64,000 nucleotides of DNA from the NCBI RefSeq assembly GCF_000943545.1, contig NZ_JTHP01000025.1:1-64000 (forward strand), written 5' to 3'. The notes beneath the pieces are model-generated. The model had not been told where the DNA came from. It saw nothing but the letters and a program-made list of their open reading frames with translations, and did not search any database. The first letter of the stretch is position 1, and each line of letters starts with the position of its first letter. Source of the DNA: Paenibacillus terrae. GTDB lineage: Bacteria > Bacillota > Bacilli > Paenibacillales > Paenibacillaceae. Positions 26,535 through 36,156 of this stretch are shown here, in pieces. Both the position numbers and the translations under genes were made by a program.

Positions 26535-26585
26535 CCTACACACCAAAGAAGCTCTCTAGGTGTGAGAGCTTCTTTGGTGTGTAGG
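26535..26585. repeat. 22-bp perfect inverted repeat
   Basis: Two perfectly complementary 22-base arms (26535-26556 and 26564-26585) around a 7-base loop TAGGTGT. The arms read CCTACACACCAAAGAAGC then TCTC and its complement. It starts 3 bases past the stop of the Cys-rich small-protein gene. There is no T-run on either strand, so it is not a canonical terminator, although the stem is long enough to stop RNA polymerase or shield a 3' end. Confidence 0.85.
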
Positions 26586-26588
26586 ATG

Positions 26589-27005
26589 TCAACTGCCGCT
26601 CTTATTATGCTGAAGCCGAGAGCGTCTCTGGCTCATAACAGCCAGTCTTCTCTTGAGCTCTCCCTGCCATTTTTCATCGTTCATCTGTTTTGCTACCATC
26701 AATAAATCCAGAGACATGTCAATTTGGCGCTTCACAATTTCAAACGCATCTTCACTCTCTCGATTCACACAATTCTCAAATATCGTATCATCATCTTCCA
26801 TGACGTAGTCCTGAAAATCAATCTCGCTTGCCCCGTCTCCATGTGCATACTCCGCCAAAATTTCATACTCATTCTCGACTTTATAATGGACCTCAATGCG
26901 ACGACATACCGGGCAAAACAGCAAAGGAACATTATGAACTTGGGTGCGGTAATGCTTCAGCGTTCCCTTGGTTCCTACCATGCTTGCTCCACAGCAATAA
27001 CTCAT
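26589..27005 (-). CDS. Small putative zinc-binding protein, unknown function
   Basis: A 138-residue protein. The N-terminus has CCG (residues 4-6) and, after a beta-rich stretch (LKHYRTQVHNVPLLF), CPVCRR (residues 32-37), giving a likely zinc ribbon like the YgiT/YokU-type folds. The middle is acidic (DFQDYVMEDDDTIFE) and the C-terminus is a basic helix (ELKRRLAVMSQRRSRL). AGGAGG lies near the ATG. I do not recognise a named family. It is probably monocistronic; the perfect inverted repeat directly follows its stop. Confidence 0.7.
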   Translation of the reverse strand: MSYCCGASMVGTKGTLKHYRTQVHNVPLLFCPVCRRIEVHYKVENEYEILAEYAHGDGASEIDFQDYVMEDDDTIFENCVNRESEDAFEIVKRQIDMSLDLLMVAKQMNDEKWQGELKRRLAVMSQRRSRLQHNKSGS

Positions 27006-27192
27006 CCGGGCTCAGCCTCCTCTGAACAAAACCTGTTCCGCCTTGTTTATCCTCTATGTTACCTTATTCGCTTTCACCAGTCGAAATTCCTCCAAAACAC
27101 AGTAACATTTCCACAATTATTTCTTATTTCACCCTGTACTGTTCACTTCAAGCACACATAATATAAAATCTTTTCCTGCACAACATAGGCAA

Positions 27193-27246
27193 GCAAGCCC
27201 CCAATGTCGGTAAAAAACCGCTTGTTGGGGGCTTGCAAGTTTAATG
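27193..27246 (-). terminator. Hairpin after the peroxiredoxin gene
   Basis: GCAAGCCCCCAA and TTGGGGGCTTGC form a perfect 12-bp stem; the loop itself contains CGGT-AAAA-ACCG. It lies 24 bases past the stop. There is no T-run, so the terminator call is probable rather than certain. Confidence 0.65.
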
Positions 27247-27269
27247 TTCAACTTCTTCTGAAGTTTGTA

Positions 27270-27809
27270 TTACAGATTCTTGTCGCCTGGTTTCCAGTTC
27301 ATTGCGCACAAGCCGCCAGATTGCAAAGCTTGCAGTACACGCAATGTTTCTTCTACACTACGACCTACGTCGTTGTGGTTAACCACTTGATATTTCAATT
27401 CGCCTTCAGGATCAATGATGAACAAGCCGCGCAATGCAACTCCTTCTTCTTCGATCAGAACGCCATAATCGCTTGCTGTTTTTTTAGTGATATCAGAAGC
27501 CAACGGGAAGTTCAGTTTGCCCAATCCGTTGTTTTCTTTAGCTGTGTTGATCCATGCTTTGTGGCTGTGTACGGAGTCTACACTGATACCCAGAATTTCA
27601 GTATCCAGCTCTTTAAATTGGTCAGCAGCATCGCTCAATGCTGTGATTTCTGTTGGGCACACAAAAGTGAAATCCAGTGGATAGAAGAAGAATACGAGCC
27701 ATTTGCCACGGTAATCAGAAAGCTTCACCGAACCAAATTCTTGACCGTCTCCAGTCACTGTTTCCAATGCAAAATCAGGTGCGGGTCTTCCTACCAATCT
27801 TTCTGCCAT
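27270..27809 (-). CDS. Typical 2-Cys peroxiredoxin (AhpC/TSA family)
   Basis: A 179-residue typical 2-Cys peroxiredoxin. The peroxidatic Cys is in DFTFVCPTE (near residue 50) with Thr and the downstream Arg environment, and the resolving Cys is in GGLCAMNWKPG near residue 170. It reduces H2O2 and organic peroxides in the cytosol, using thioredoxin or an AhpF-like reductase; no reductase gene is adjacent. The ATG at 27809 follows AAAGGAGG. The promoter carries a 15-base palindrome like a Fur-family operator across its -10 box, so regulation by Fur, PerR or Zur is likely. Confidence 0.93.
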   Translation of the reverse strand: MAERLVGRPAPDFALETVTGDGQEFGSVKLSDYRGKWLVFFFYPLDFTFVCPTEITALSDAADQFKELDTEILGISVDSVHSHKAWINTAKENNGLGKLNFPLASDITKKTASDYGVLIEEEGVALRGLFIIDPEGELKYQVVNHNDVGRSVEETLRVLQALQSGGLCAMNWKPGDKNL

Positions 27810-27895
27810 AATATGAAATCCTCCTTTTAAAATATGTAAGAAAAACATCAAATGTGTTTTCCTCAATCATCTGTATTGTATTAAAACAACCTACT

Positions 27896-27910
27896 TGATA
27901 AATGTTATCA
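27896..27910. promoter_or_regulatory. Fur-family (7-1-7) operator
   Basis: TGATAAATGTTATCA is a perfect 6-bp inverted repeat with a 3-base centre. Against the Bacillus Fur box TGATAATNATTATCA it differs at two central positions. It covers the -10 element of the peroxiredoxin promoter, a position suited to repression. The end bases favour Fur over PerR (TTATAAT) or Zur (TCGTAAT), but the families overlap. Confidence 0.6.
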
Positions 27911-27930
27911 TTCGCAGAAATCAAAGTCAA
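27902..27930 (-). promoter_or_regulatory. Promoter of the peroxiredoxin gene
   Basis: On the minus strand TTGACT (27925-27930) and TAACAT (27902-27907) are 17 bases apart, about 95 bases upstream of the start. Confidence 0.65.
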
Positions 27931-28027
27931 TATTGTAACCATTACTTTTTTAGAATTACTTTAAACTAGCTTTTAAAAAATTCACAATTTATACACATTC
28001 ATCAGGTTGTACACTTCCGGATATAAC

Positions 28028-28055
28028 AGCAGCCCCTGATGGCTCAGGAGCTGCT
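28028..28055 (-). terminator. Hairpin downstream of leuB
   Basis: AGCAGCTCCTGA pairs with TCAGGGGCTGCT (12 bp, one wobble, 4-base loop) and the flanking ATATA/TATAT extends it. The T content after the stem is modest. It lies 57 bases past the stop. Confidence 0.65.
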
Positions 28056-28111
28056 ATATCATGCACTTGCTGTATAATCAGCTACCTTATTTCAAGGAAG
28101 CCGCTAAGCTT

Positions 28112-29188
28112 TTATCGAATAGCCGCTGCGATCAAATCACCCATTTGTGTTGTCGAGATGGCCTTGGATTTATCCACCGCGATATCGGCTGTGCGATGTC
28201 CGGCATCCAGTACCTCTGCTACCGCCTTCTCAATGGCGTCAGCAGCTTTCTCATATCCGAAAGTCATACGGAACATTAAAGCAACGGACAGGATCGTAGC
28301 AATCGGATTAGCAAGTCCTTGACCCGCAATGTCCGGTGCTGAGCCGTGAACCGGCTCGTACAGACCGAAGCTGCCTTCTCCGAGAGAAGCAGAGGACAGC
28401 ATACCAATGGAACCAGTCAGCATAGCCGCTTCGTCACTAAGGATATCGCCGAACATATTTTCCGTCACGATGACGTCAAAGCTGGACGGGCGACGCAGCA
28501 ATTGCATTGCGCAGTTATCAACCAGCACATGCTCCAGCTCAACATCCGGATAGTCCACAGCGACCCGGTTAACCACTTCGCGCCACAAACGGGAAGTTTC
28601 CAGCACATTGGCCTTGTCGACTGATGCAAGCTTTTTGCGACGCTTCTGTGCAATTTCGAAAGATTGGCGAACAATGCGCTCCACTTCCGTTACATTATAT
28701 GCGCATGTATCGACAGCTTCCTCACCCTGTGGGCTTTCACGTCTGAACTTCTCACCGAAGTAGATGCCACCTGTCAGCTCGCGCACAACGATGAGATCCG
28801 TACCTTCCAGCACTTCAGGTTTCAGTGTCGATGCGTCCTTGAGACAATCGAAGACGACAGCCGGACGAAGATTCGAGAACAGGCCCAGCTCTTTGCGTAT
28901 ACCCAGCAGTCCTGTTTCAGGGCGAAGCTCCTTCGGATTGTTATCCCACTTGGGACCACCTACGGCTCCCAACAGTACGGCATCTGCAGATTGGCAGACA
29001 GCCAGCGTTTCTTGCGGCAATGGTGTACCCTTCTCATCAATGGCGATTCCACCGAACAGTGCATGCTCCGTTTCAAATGAATGGCCAAACACTTCCTCCG
29101 TACGCTTCAAAATTTTCTCTGCCTCAGCGACCACTTCCGGTCCGATTCCGTCCCCAGCTATTACCGCAATCTTTTTCACGTCTGCCAT
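28112..29188 (-). CDS. leuB: 3-isopropylmalate dehydrogenase
   Basis: LeuB, 358 residues, oxidises and decarboxylates 3-isopropylmalate to 2-oxoisocaproate with NAD in leucine synthesis. Motifs: [11 protein letters not shown] (residues 8-18), [31 protein letters not shown]-type [15 protein letters not shown] (catalytic Lys), [26 protein letters not shown] and [12 protein letters not shown]. The ATG at 29188 has GAGGAG upstream. It lies 204 bases beyond leuA, with a terminator and a palindrome between, so it is probably its own unit. leuC and leuD, which follow leuB in B. subtilis, are absent here. Confidence 0.96.
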   Translation of the reverse strand: MADVKKIAVIAGDGIGPEVVAEAEKILKRTEEVFGHSFETEHALFGGIAIDEKGTPLPQETLAVCQSADAVLLGAVGGPKWDNNPKELRPETGLLGIRKELGLFSNLRPAVVFDCLKDASTLKPEVLEGTDLIVVRELTGGIYFGEKFRRESPQGEEAVDTCAYNVTEVERIVRQSFEIAQKRRKKLASVDKANVLETSRLWREVVNRVAVDYPDVELEHVLVDNCAMQLLRRPSSFDVIVTENMFGDILSDEAAMLTGSIGMLSSASLGEGSFGLYEPVHGSAPDIAGQGLANPIATILSVALMFRMTFGYEKAADAIEKAVAEVLDAGHRTADIAVDKSKAISTTQMGDLIAAAIR

Positions 29189-29292
29189 CACGTACACTCC
29201 TCTTGTTTTACAGCCTTACGGGCGTATTATTCATACCTTCTTTGTAACATACATGACAGGGCTTTGACCAAGATATAGAATCTATCAATTTA

Positions 29293-29307
29293 ATAGGCTT
29301 AGCCTAT
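29293..29307. promoter_or_regulatory. 15-base palindrome upstream of leuB
   Basis: ATAGGCT-T-AGCCTAT is a perfect 7-1-7 inverted repeat in the leuA-leuB interval, about 105 bases upstream of leuB. It is a candidate operator; no regulator can be named. Confidence 0.45.
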
Positions 29308-29328
29308 AAGCTAAAAATCTGTAGTAAG

Positions 29329-29363
29329 ACAAAACAAAACAGGACCGGAAATACCCGATCCTG
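29329..29363 (-). terminator. Terminator of the ilv-leuA operon
   Basis: On the minus strand CAGGATCGG and CCGGTCCTG form a 9-bp stem with one wobble and a 6-base loop, followed by TTTTGTTTTG. It lies 30 bases past the leuA stop. Confidence 0.75.
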
Positions 29364-29392
29364 TAAACTCCAAATTGCTTGATTCGCAACCC

Positions 29393-30934
29393 TTAGGACT
29401 TGTAATCTACACGATTGCTGTAGTTTTTACGCTTGTCGATCAAGCCATTCAATGCATCCACATAAGCGCGGGCACTTGCTTCCAGAATGTCAGTGCTTAC
29501 CCCACGTCCCTGTACAGACAGATCGTTTTGGGTCAACACGACATGCACTTCACCCAGAGCATCCTTACCTTGGGTAACAGACTTGATCGAGTAATCCGAA
29601 AGAACGACTACCTCGCTGCTGGCTTGGTCAATCGCATTGTAAATCGCATCGACCGAGCCGTTCCCTTCAGCTTCCGTCTCAATAACCTGACCTTCGTCGG
29701 TAACCAAACGTACCTTGGCGGAAGGTGTAGCCTCGTTGCCATAGGTTACGAAAATCGTTTCCAGCTTGAAGACTTCCGGTGAATCGGCCAGTTTTTCTTC
29801 CAGTAGCGCCAGAATATCATCATCCGATACTTCTTTCTTCCTGTCAGCCAAATCCTTGAACTGTCCGAAAGAGCGGTTCAGCTCCTCTTCGCTCAATTCA
29901 TAGCCCAGTTCGATCAAACGTTCGCGGAAAGCATGGCGACCGGAATGCTTGCCCAGTACCAGCTTGCTTTCCTTCAGACCAATACTTTCCGGTGTCATGA
30001 TTTCGTAGGTCGTTTTTTCCTTCAACATGCCATCCTGGTGAATACCCGATTCATGCGCAAAAGCATTCGCTCCAACAATCGCCTTGTTGCCTGGCACGAC
30101 CATACCCGTCAGACGGCTGACCAACCGGCTCGTACGTGCAATCTCGGACAGTTGCAGAGACGTTTTGGCCTGGAAAAATTCCTGTCTCGTCTCCAGCGCC
30201 ATTGCAATTTCCTCAATAGCGGTATTTCCGGCGCGTTCACCGATACCGTTAATGGTGCCCTCAATCTGATCCGCCCCGTTCAGGATCGCAGCCAGTGTAT
30301 TGGCCGTAGCCATTCCCAGGTCGTTGTGGCAATGTGCGCTCAGTTGAACCTTTTCCACATCAACCACATTTTCCTTAATATGCTTGAAAATGTTGCCGTA
30401 TTCATAAGGTGTCAAGTAACCCACGGTATCCGGAATATTGACGACAGACGCGCCTTCCTGTACAGCCATGGTGACCATTTCCACTACAAAATCAAGCTCT
30501 GTACGACCTGCATCCTCCAGAGAAAACTCTACCTTGGGCAAATATTTTAACCCGTAACGAATGGCTGAACGGGCAGTCTCCAATACCTGTGCCTTCTCCA
30601 TCCGCAGCTTATGCTGACGGTGAATCGGAGAAGTTGCCAAAAAAATATGGATACATGGGTCCTGAGCTCCCTTAAGTGCCTCGCGGACCGCATCAATATC
30701 CTGTTCCCTCGCACGTGAAAGGCCAATAACCGTTGAATTTTTGACAGCCTTGGCGACTGCATTGACAGCAGCCAGGTCACCCGGAGAAGCAGCCGGAAAG
30801 CCAGCTTCCATACGGTCAATTCCCAGTTTCTCCAACTGGTAGGCGATCTCTACTTTCTCACGGGTATTCAAGTTCACACCTGGTGACTGTTCTCCGTCTC
30901 TCAACGTTGTGTCAAATATATATATTTTGCGCAA
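29393..30934 (-). CDS. leuA: 2-isopropylmalate synthase
   Basis: LeuA, 513 residues, condenses acetyl-CoA with 2-oxoisovalerate, the committed step of leucine synthesis. The TIM-barrel domain (residues 1-270) has FDTTLRDGEQSPGVNL (metal Asp, residues 7-22), EFSLEDAGRTE and the metal-binding LSAHCHNDLGMAT (near 199-211). GNKAIVGANAFAHESGIHQDG (near 284-304) contributes active-site residues, and the C-terminal ~120 residues form the leucine-sensing regulatory domain. It is last in the Leu T-box operon, after ilvC, and is ended by a terminator. Confidence 0.97.
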   Translation of the reverse strand: MRKIYIFDTTLRDGEQSPGVNLNTREKVEIAYQLEKLGIDRMEAGFPAASPGDLAAVNAVAKAVKNSTVIGLSRAREQDIDAVREALKGAQDPCIHIFLATSPIHRQHKLRMEKAQVLETARSAIRYGLKYLPKVEFSLEDAGRTELDFVVEMVTMAVQEGASVVNIPDTVGYLTPYEYGNIFKHIKENVVDVEKVQLSAHCHNDLGMATANTLAAILNGADQIEGTINGIGERAGNTAIEEIAMALETRQEFFQAKTSLQLSEIARTSRLVSRLTGMVVPGNKAIVGANAFAHESGIHQDGMLKEKTTYEIMTPESIGLKESKLVLGKHSGRHAFRERLIELGYELSEEELNRSFGQFKDLADRKKEVSDDDILALLEEKLADSPEVFKLETIFVTYGNEATPSAKVRLVTDEGQVIETEAEGNGSVDAIYNAIDQASSEVVVLSDYSIKSVTQGKDALGEVHVVLTQNDLSVQGRGVSTDILEASARAYVDALNGLIDKRKNYSNRVDYKS

Positions 30935-30968
30935 CCTAACGCACCTCCCTCAGGATAGAAGCATTAAA

Positions 30969-31008
30969 TTACAATGCGGCTCACGCAATAAGCAGGGCCG
31001 CATTGTAA
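30969..31008 (-). terminator. Hairpin between ilvC and leuA
   Basis: TTACAATGCGGC pairs perfectly with GCCGCATTGTAA (12 bp, 16-base loop). Without a strong T-run it may be an RNA-processing or partial-termination site that sets the ilvC:leuA transcript ratio, as processing does in the B. subtilis ilv-leu mRNA; this role is inferred. Confidence 0.55.
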
Positions 31009-31058
31009 GATTACCTTATAAATGAATCATGTTTTCGAACTCGTTTCACAAAAAAATC

Positions 31059-32168
<1,110 letters not shown>

Positions 32169-32214
32169 TTATTGATGTAATGCGCTATAAGCGGTAATTC
32201 GTTAAAGCTCCGTA

Positions 32215-32700
32215 TTAAGCATTGCCACGTATCATGGCTGTAACCCCGGTTCGGGTCAGCTCACGAATACCGTAAGGCTTCAATAACTCGATCATGGCAT
32301 CAATTTTTCCGGTATCACCAATGACCTGAACAATCAAGCTCGTCGTTCCAACATCAACTACGGCTGCTCTGAACGTTTCCACGACGCCCATAATTTCTGG
32401 CCGCTGAGGTGGTTCTGCCTTCACCTTAATCATCGCCAACTCCCGCGCAACCATCGGCTTGGAGCTAAGATCAATAACCTTGATTACATCAACCAACTTG
32501 TAAAGCTGCTTCTCGATCTGCTCCAGATTGTTCTTATCTCCTATAGTCACAATGACCATACGGGATAATCCAGCTTCCTCCGATTGACCCACGGTAATGC
32601 TCTCAATGTTAAAACCACGGCGACCGAACAGGCCGGACACACGCTGCAAAACGCCGGGATGATCATTTACCAGTACAGCAATGGTATTTTTAATCGTCAT
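32215..32700 (-). CDS. ilvN: Acetolactate synthase small (regulatory) subunit
   Basis: The regulatory subunit of acetohydroxyacid synthase, 161 residues (called ilvN or ilvH). The N-terminal ACT domain reads IAVLVNDHPGVLQRVSGLFGRRGFNIESI (residues 7-35), whose Gly/Asn turn binds valine for feedback inhibition; the C-terminal half (residues 80-160) contacts and activates IlvB. It starts one base after the ilvB stop, indicating coupled translation. Confidence 0.97.
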   Translation of the reverse strand: MTIKNTIAVLVNDHPGVLQRVSGLFGRRGFNIESITVGQSEEAGLSRMVIVTIGDKNNLEQIEKQLYKLVDVIKVIDLSSKPMVARELAMIKVKAEPPQRPEIMGVVETFRAAVVDVGTTSLIVQVIGDTGKIDAMIELLKPYGIRELTRTGVTAMIRGNA

Positions 32701-32701
32701 T

Positions 32702-34447
32702 TTACTCGTCCCCCATCAGCATTTGATCAATCGTCGAACCTTGCGTCACCATCGGATATACATTCTCTTCCTTGCTGACCACAAACTCGACAACGACCGG
32801 TCCGGGTGTATCAAGCGCCTCCTGCCAAGCCCGACGTGCCTCTTCCTTATTCGTAGCACGCAGTCCTTTTACGCCGTATGCCTCAGCCAGTTTCACAAAA
32901 TCCGGGCTTCCGGCCAGATCAATATGGCTATAGCGATTGTCATAGATCAATTCCTGCCATTGTCGAACCATTCCCAGCACCTGATTGTTGATGATTACGA
33001 TTTTGACCGGGATGTTATTGATTGCACAAATGGCCAGCTCCTGCGAACACATCTGCATGCCGCCGTCTCCGTTAATCGAGATAACCAGTCTGTCGGGATT
33101 TGCCATCTGAGCGCCGATCGCGGAAGGGAAACCAAATCCCATCGTGCCCAGCCCACCGGAAGTTACCCATGAGCGCGGCTGATTAAATTTATAATACTGC
33201 GCCGCCCACATTTGATGCTGACCCACGTCCGTCGTTACGATTGCGCCGCCTTTGGTCGTTTCATCCAGCAGCTCGACAACCCATTGTGGCTTAAGCACTG
33301 TATCCGAATCCTTATAAGAATAAGGCTTCTCATTTTTCCATTGTTGAATTTGCGCTCTCCATGCATCCGCTCGATTCGTGCGTTTCACATCCTGATTCAG
33401 CAATTCCAGTACCGCTTTCACATCGCCTACAATCGGAATGTCTGTCGGTACGTTTTTACCGATTTCAGCAGGATCGATATCAATATGGACGATTTTGGCG
33501 TGAGGAGCAAAGCCGTCCAGCTTGCCTGTCACCCGGTCATCAAAGCGGGCACCGATACAGATTAGCAAATCCGACTGTTGAATCGCCAGATTGGAGGTGT
33601 ACGTTCCGTGCATCCCCGGCATTCCCGTCCACAGTTCATGACCACTTGGGAAACCGCCCAATCCCAGCAATGTTGTCGTAATCGGAATTTCCGTTTTGCG
33701 AACAAACTCGTAAAGTGCCTCGTGTCCGCCGGAGTATACAACCCCACCACCTGCCAGAATAAATGGGCGTTCCGCTTCAGTAATAGCCTGAGTCAGCTTG
33801 TCTAGCTGAATTTTGTTTGGTAATACCTTCGGGTTATAACCTCGCATGGTCACAGGTCCCGTTTGCGGAACAAATAGCGTTTGGGCTGCCGATATATCCT
33901 TCGGAATATCAATCAGTACCGGACCCTTGCGGCCCGTGTTGGCAATATGGAACGCCTCATGAATGATTCGCGGCAGATCCTCTACATCTCTTACTAGATA
34001 GCTGTGCTTCGTAATCGGCATCGTGATTCCCGTGATATCGGCTTCCTGGAAAGCGTCCGTGCCGATCAGGGAAGATACAACGTTACCCGTGATGACCACT
34101 AACGGCACCGAATCCATAAAAGCCGTCGCAATGCCGGTTACCAGGTTGGTTGCTCCAGGTCCGGAAGTCGCGATACAGACGCCGACTTTACCGCTGGCAC
34201 GTGCGTAACCATCTGCCGCGTGAATGGCTCCCTGCTCGTGACGGGTGAGGACATGCTTGAAATCCTCAAAGCCGTACATGGCATCATAAATGTAAAGCAC
34301 TGCACCACCGGGGTATCCGAAGACACAATCTACTCCCTCCAGCAACAGGCTACGAAGCAAAATTTCCGAACCTGTAATCACTTCAGGTTTCATCCACTTT
34401 TCACGTAATTCATCGGTTGACCGAACTTCAGGAATTTGTGCACTCAT
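32702..34447 (-). CDS. ilvB: Acetolactate synthase large (catalytic) subunit
   Basis: The TPP- and FAD-dependent catalytic subunit of acetohydroxyacid synthase, 581 residues. It condenses pyruvate with pyruvate or 2-oxobutyrate. The N-terminal PYR domain has VFGYPGGAVLYIYDAM and the catalytic Glu in LTRHEQGAIHAADGYARA (near 69-86); the central FAD domain follows; the C-terminal PP domain has the TPP/Mg motif SINGDGGMQMCSQELAICAINNIPVK-type (GDG near 450, NN near 475). Presence of the FAD domain and an adjacent IlvN indicates the biosynthetic enzyme rather than catabolic AlsS. AAGGAGG precedes the ATG. It is first in the T-box operon. Confidence 0.97.
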   Translation of the reverse strand: MSAQIPEVRSTDELREKWMKPEVITGSEILLRSLLLEGVDCVFGYPGGAVLYIYDAMYGFEDFKHVLTRHEQGAIHAADGYARASGKVGVCIATSGPGATNLVTGIATAFMDSVPLVVITGNVVSSLIGTDAFQEADITGITMPITKHSYLVRDVEDLPRIIHEAFHIANTGRKGPVLIDIPKDISAAQTLFVPQTGPVTMRGYNPKVLPNKIQLDKLTQAITEAERPFILAGGGVVYSGGHEALYEFVRKTEIPITTTLLGLGGFPSGHELWTGMPGMHGTYTSNLAIQQSDLLICIGARFDDRVTGKLDGFAPHAKIVHIDIDPAEIGKNVPTDIPIVGDVKAVLELLNQDVKRTNRADAWRAQIQQWKNEKPYSYKDSDTVLKPQWVVELLDETTKGGAIVTTDVGQHQMWAAQYYKFNQPRSWVTSGGLGTMGFGFPSAIGAQMANPDRLVISINGDGGMQMCSQELAICAINNIPVKIVIINNQVLGMVRQWQELIYDNRYSHIDLAGSPDFVKLAEAYGVKGLRATNKEEARRAWQEALDTPGPVVVEFVVSKEENVYPMVTQGSTIDQMLMGDE

Positions 34448-34496
34448 TGGTCATCCTCCTTTACAAAATTTACATACATCTGACATTTGTAAAAAC

Positions 34497-34855
34497 AAAA
34501 AAACCTTCCATCCCTAGAACAGACTTGCTGTTACTGAGGGACGAAAGGCTATAGCTTCCGTGGTACCACCCGTATTTGCCCGATATTTCGCAATATCGAA
34601 CCTTGGCAGGTACAGAAATCACAAAGGATCTCCATATCTGGCGTCTGTAACGTAGACCGTACGATTTTCCCTAATAGGTGATTCAGCGCACCGCTAAATA
34701 TCATCGGGCCCAAATACTTTTCAGGAAAACAGCTCCAAGGTGAGCTCGTTAAAAAGGGATTTTGGTGAAGCTTGCAGCTAATGCCTCACTCTCTGAACAA
34801 AAGAGCCCTAATCACTTCGTCCTTTTCATTGCCGTTGAGTTCATGTCATTCTTTC
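34497..34855 (-). promoter_or_regulatory. Leu-responsive T-box leader
   Basis: A T-box leader on the minus strand before ilvB. The antiterminator core ACGGGTGGTACCACGG is at 34558-34573, overlapping an intrinsic terminator (CCTTTCGTCCCT pairing with AGGGATGGAAGG, then seven T, 34497-34550). Stem I begins with GGACGAAG near 34820. The probable specifier codon is CTC (Leu) at 34742-34744 in AACGAG-CTC-ACC, the codon also used in the B. subtilis ilv-leu leader. Starvation for leucine would therefore induce ilvB-ilvN-ilvC-leuA. Confidence 0.92.
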
Positions 34856-34869
34856 AAATGTTTAGACAC

Positions 34870-34898
34870 ATTATATGTCCCCCATCTGGGATAGTCAA
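34870..34898 (-). promoter_or_regulatory. Promoter of the ilv-leuA operon
   Basis: On the minus strand TTGACT (34893-34898) and TATAAT (34870-34875) are separated by exactly 17 bases, directly upstream of the T-box. This is the best sigma-A promoter in the window. Confidence 0.88.
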
Positions 34899-35061
34899 TA
34901 CCCAGATTTCATAAAAATTTATGTTTTTTCTCCGGGGTACCTCTGAGTCGCACGCTTCCATGAGGTATCCGCATATTATAAAAAAGACCACACAGCGAGA
35001 CTGTGCGCACCTCCAAAGCTGCGTCTTGCCTTGCTAAAAGGGTGGAAAAGGAGGCCCGCTT

Positions 35062-35502
35062 ATGATCCGCAAACGCAGCGCTCAGGATGACCGCATGATC
35101 CTTCGACTGATCGAGCAAGAGCTTGTTCCCCTATCGCATTTAAGCGCACAAGAAATGGATCAAATTCGTAAAGAATTACCCCGGCGCTTAAACCGGGGCA
35201 TCACTTTTGTCGCTTGCAGGCCGGATAATGCACAGCCTGTCGGCTTCATTCATGTCATGCTGCATGGAGAGCTGCTGTATATTGATTTAATCGCAATCTC
35301 TTCGTCTCATCAAGGCCAGCGCTACGGAATAAAACTGCTGGAGCATGCCGAGCAATATGGGCGACTACGACGCTGCAAGCGGGCAAAAGTCATGGTAGAC
35401 GAAGACAATATCCGTGGAATCCGCTTTTATCTGCGCAACCAGTACCAAATGCTACGATACGTCTCCCTGAGCCGATGCCATGAACTTGAAAAGGCATTGT
35501 GA
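35062..35502 (+). CDS. GNAT-family N-acetyltransferase
   Basis: A 146-residue GNAT acetyltransferase. The acetyl-CoA site is visible as LIAISSSHQGQRYGIKLLEHAEQYGR (residues ~77-102), a variant of the Q/R-x-x-G-x-G/A loop, followed by VMVDEDNIRGIRFYLRNQYQ. AAGGAGG precedes the ATG at normal spacing. The acceptor substrate is unknown. It lies alone and divergent from the ilv operon. Confidence 0.83.
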   Translation: MIRKRSAQDDRMILRLIEQELVPLSHLSAQEMDQIRKELPRRLNRGITFVACRPDNAQPVGFIHVMLHGELLYIDLIAISSSHQGQRYGIKLLEHAEQYGRLRRCKRAKVMVDEDNIRGIRFYLRNQYQMLRYVSLSRCHELEKAL

Positions 35503-35536
35503 AAATGTACCTCCTACATCTCAAAATTCCATTAAC

Positions 35537-35890
35537 CTAGAATACATTGGGGTAAGACGGATAACCTGCTCCGGGGTATCCCCCATCTGTATATGGGCCG
35601 TACTGAGGGGCACCGTATCCCGGACCGCCATATCCTGGTCCCCCATAACCTGCTCCGTAACCGCCATATGCACCAACGTAAGGAGCTGTGCCGATGGCAA
35701 GCAAATCGAACAGCACCAAGGGAATAATTGCCTTTGTCTTTACCTTTTTCTTGCGATCGGGCTGAAGAATCAGTCGGTTACCCGAAATGCGAATCAGCTT
35801 GCCGCTGACCTGGGAACCATCCTTGCGAGTAGCCAGAATGACTTTGCCGACAAGCTTCTCCACCTGCTTTCTGGTTACTGCCTGTTTCAT
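35537..35890 (-). CDS. Small protein with Gly/Tyr/Pro-rich tail
   Basis: A 117-residue protein of two parts. Residues 1-55 form a basic, beta-rich module (QVEKLVGKVILATRKDGSQVSGKLIRISGNRLILQP) that looks like a small barrel of SH3/Sm type. After a hydrophobic stretch (IIPLVLFDLLAIG, ~60-72) the C-terminus is a low-complexity Gly-Tyr-Pro tail with GGYGAGYGGPGYGGPGYG-type repeats. The ATG at 35890 follows AAGGAGG. Such tails occur in Firmicute surface or spore-associated proteins; the actual role is unknown. Confidence 0.7.
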   Translation of the reverse strand: MKQAVTRKQVEKLVGKVILATRKDGSQVSGKLIRISGNRLILQPDRKKKVKTKAIIPLVLFDLLAIGTAPYVGAYGGYGAGYGGPGYGGPGYGAPQYGPYTDGGYPGAGYPSYPNVF

Positions 35891-36058
35891 CGTATTTCCT
35901 CCTTCTTTCTCAACGGATGGACAGATTGAACGGCTCCTTGGTAGCTCACCGCCACCACAAAATAGACTGGAGCTGACAGGGGCCGAGCGTTCGTCCAATC
36001 TGCATAGCACAGTCTATTCCATCCATGCCAGAAGCGTATGTTTGAATGCCTGCACAAC

Positions 36059-36097
36059 CTAAAAAAATCCGGCACCTGCGAATGCAGATACCGGATT
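36059..36097 (-). terminator. Terminator of the nup operon
   Basis: On the minus strand AATCCGG and CCGGATT pair, with TCTGCAT/CGCAGGT extending the stem, followed by six or seven T. It lies 60 bases beyond the nupQ stop. Confidence 0.82.
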
Positions 36098-36156
36098 TGC
36101 GAACAAATGCAATTTTCAGATTTCAAGACAAACAGCTTTTAACTGCCCATGTAAAA

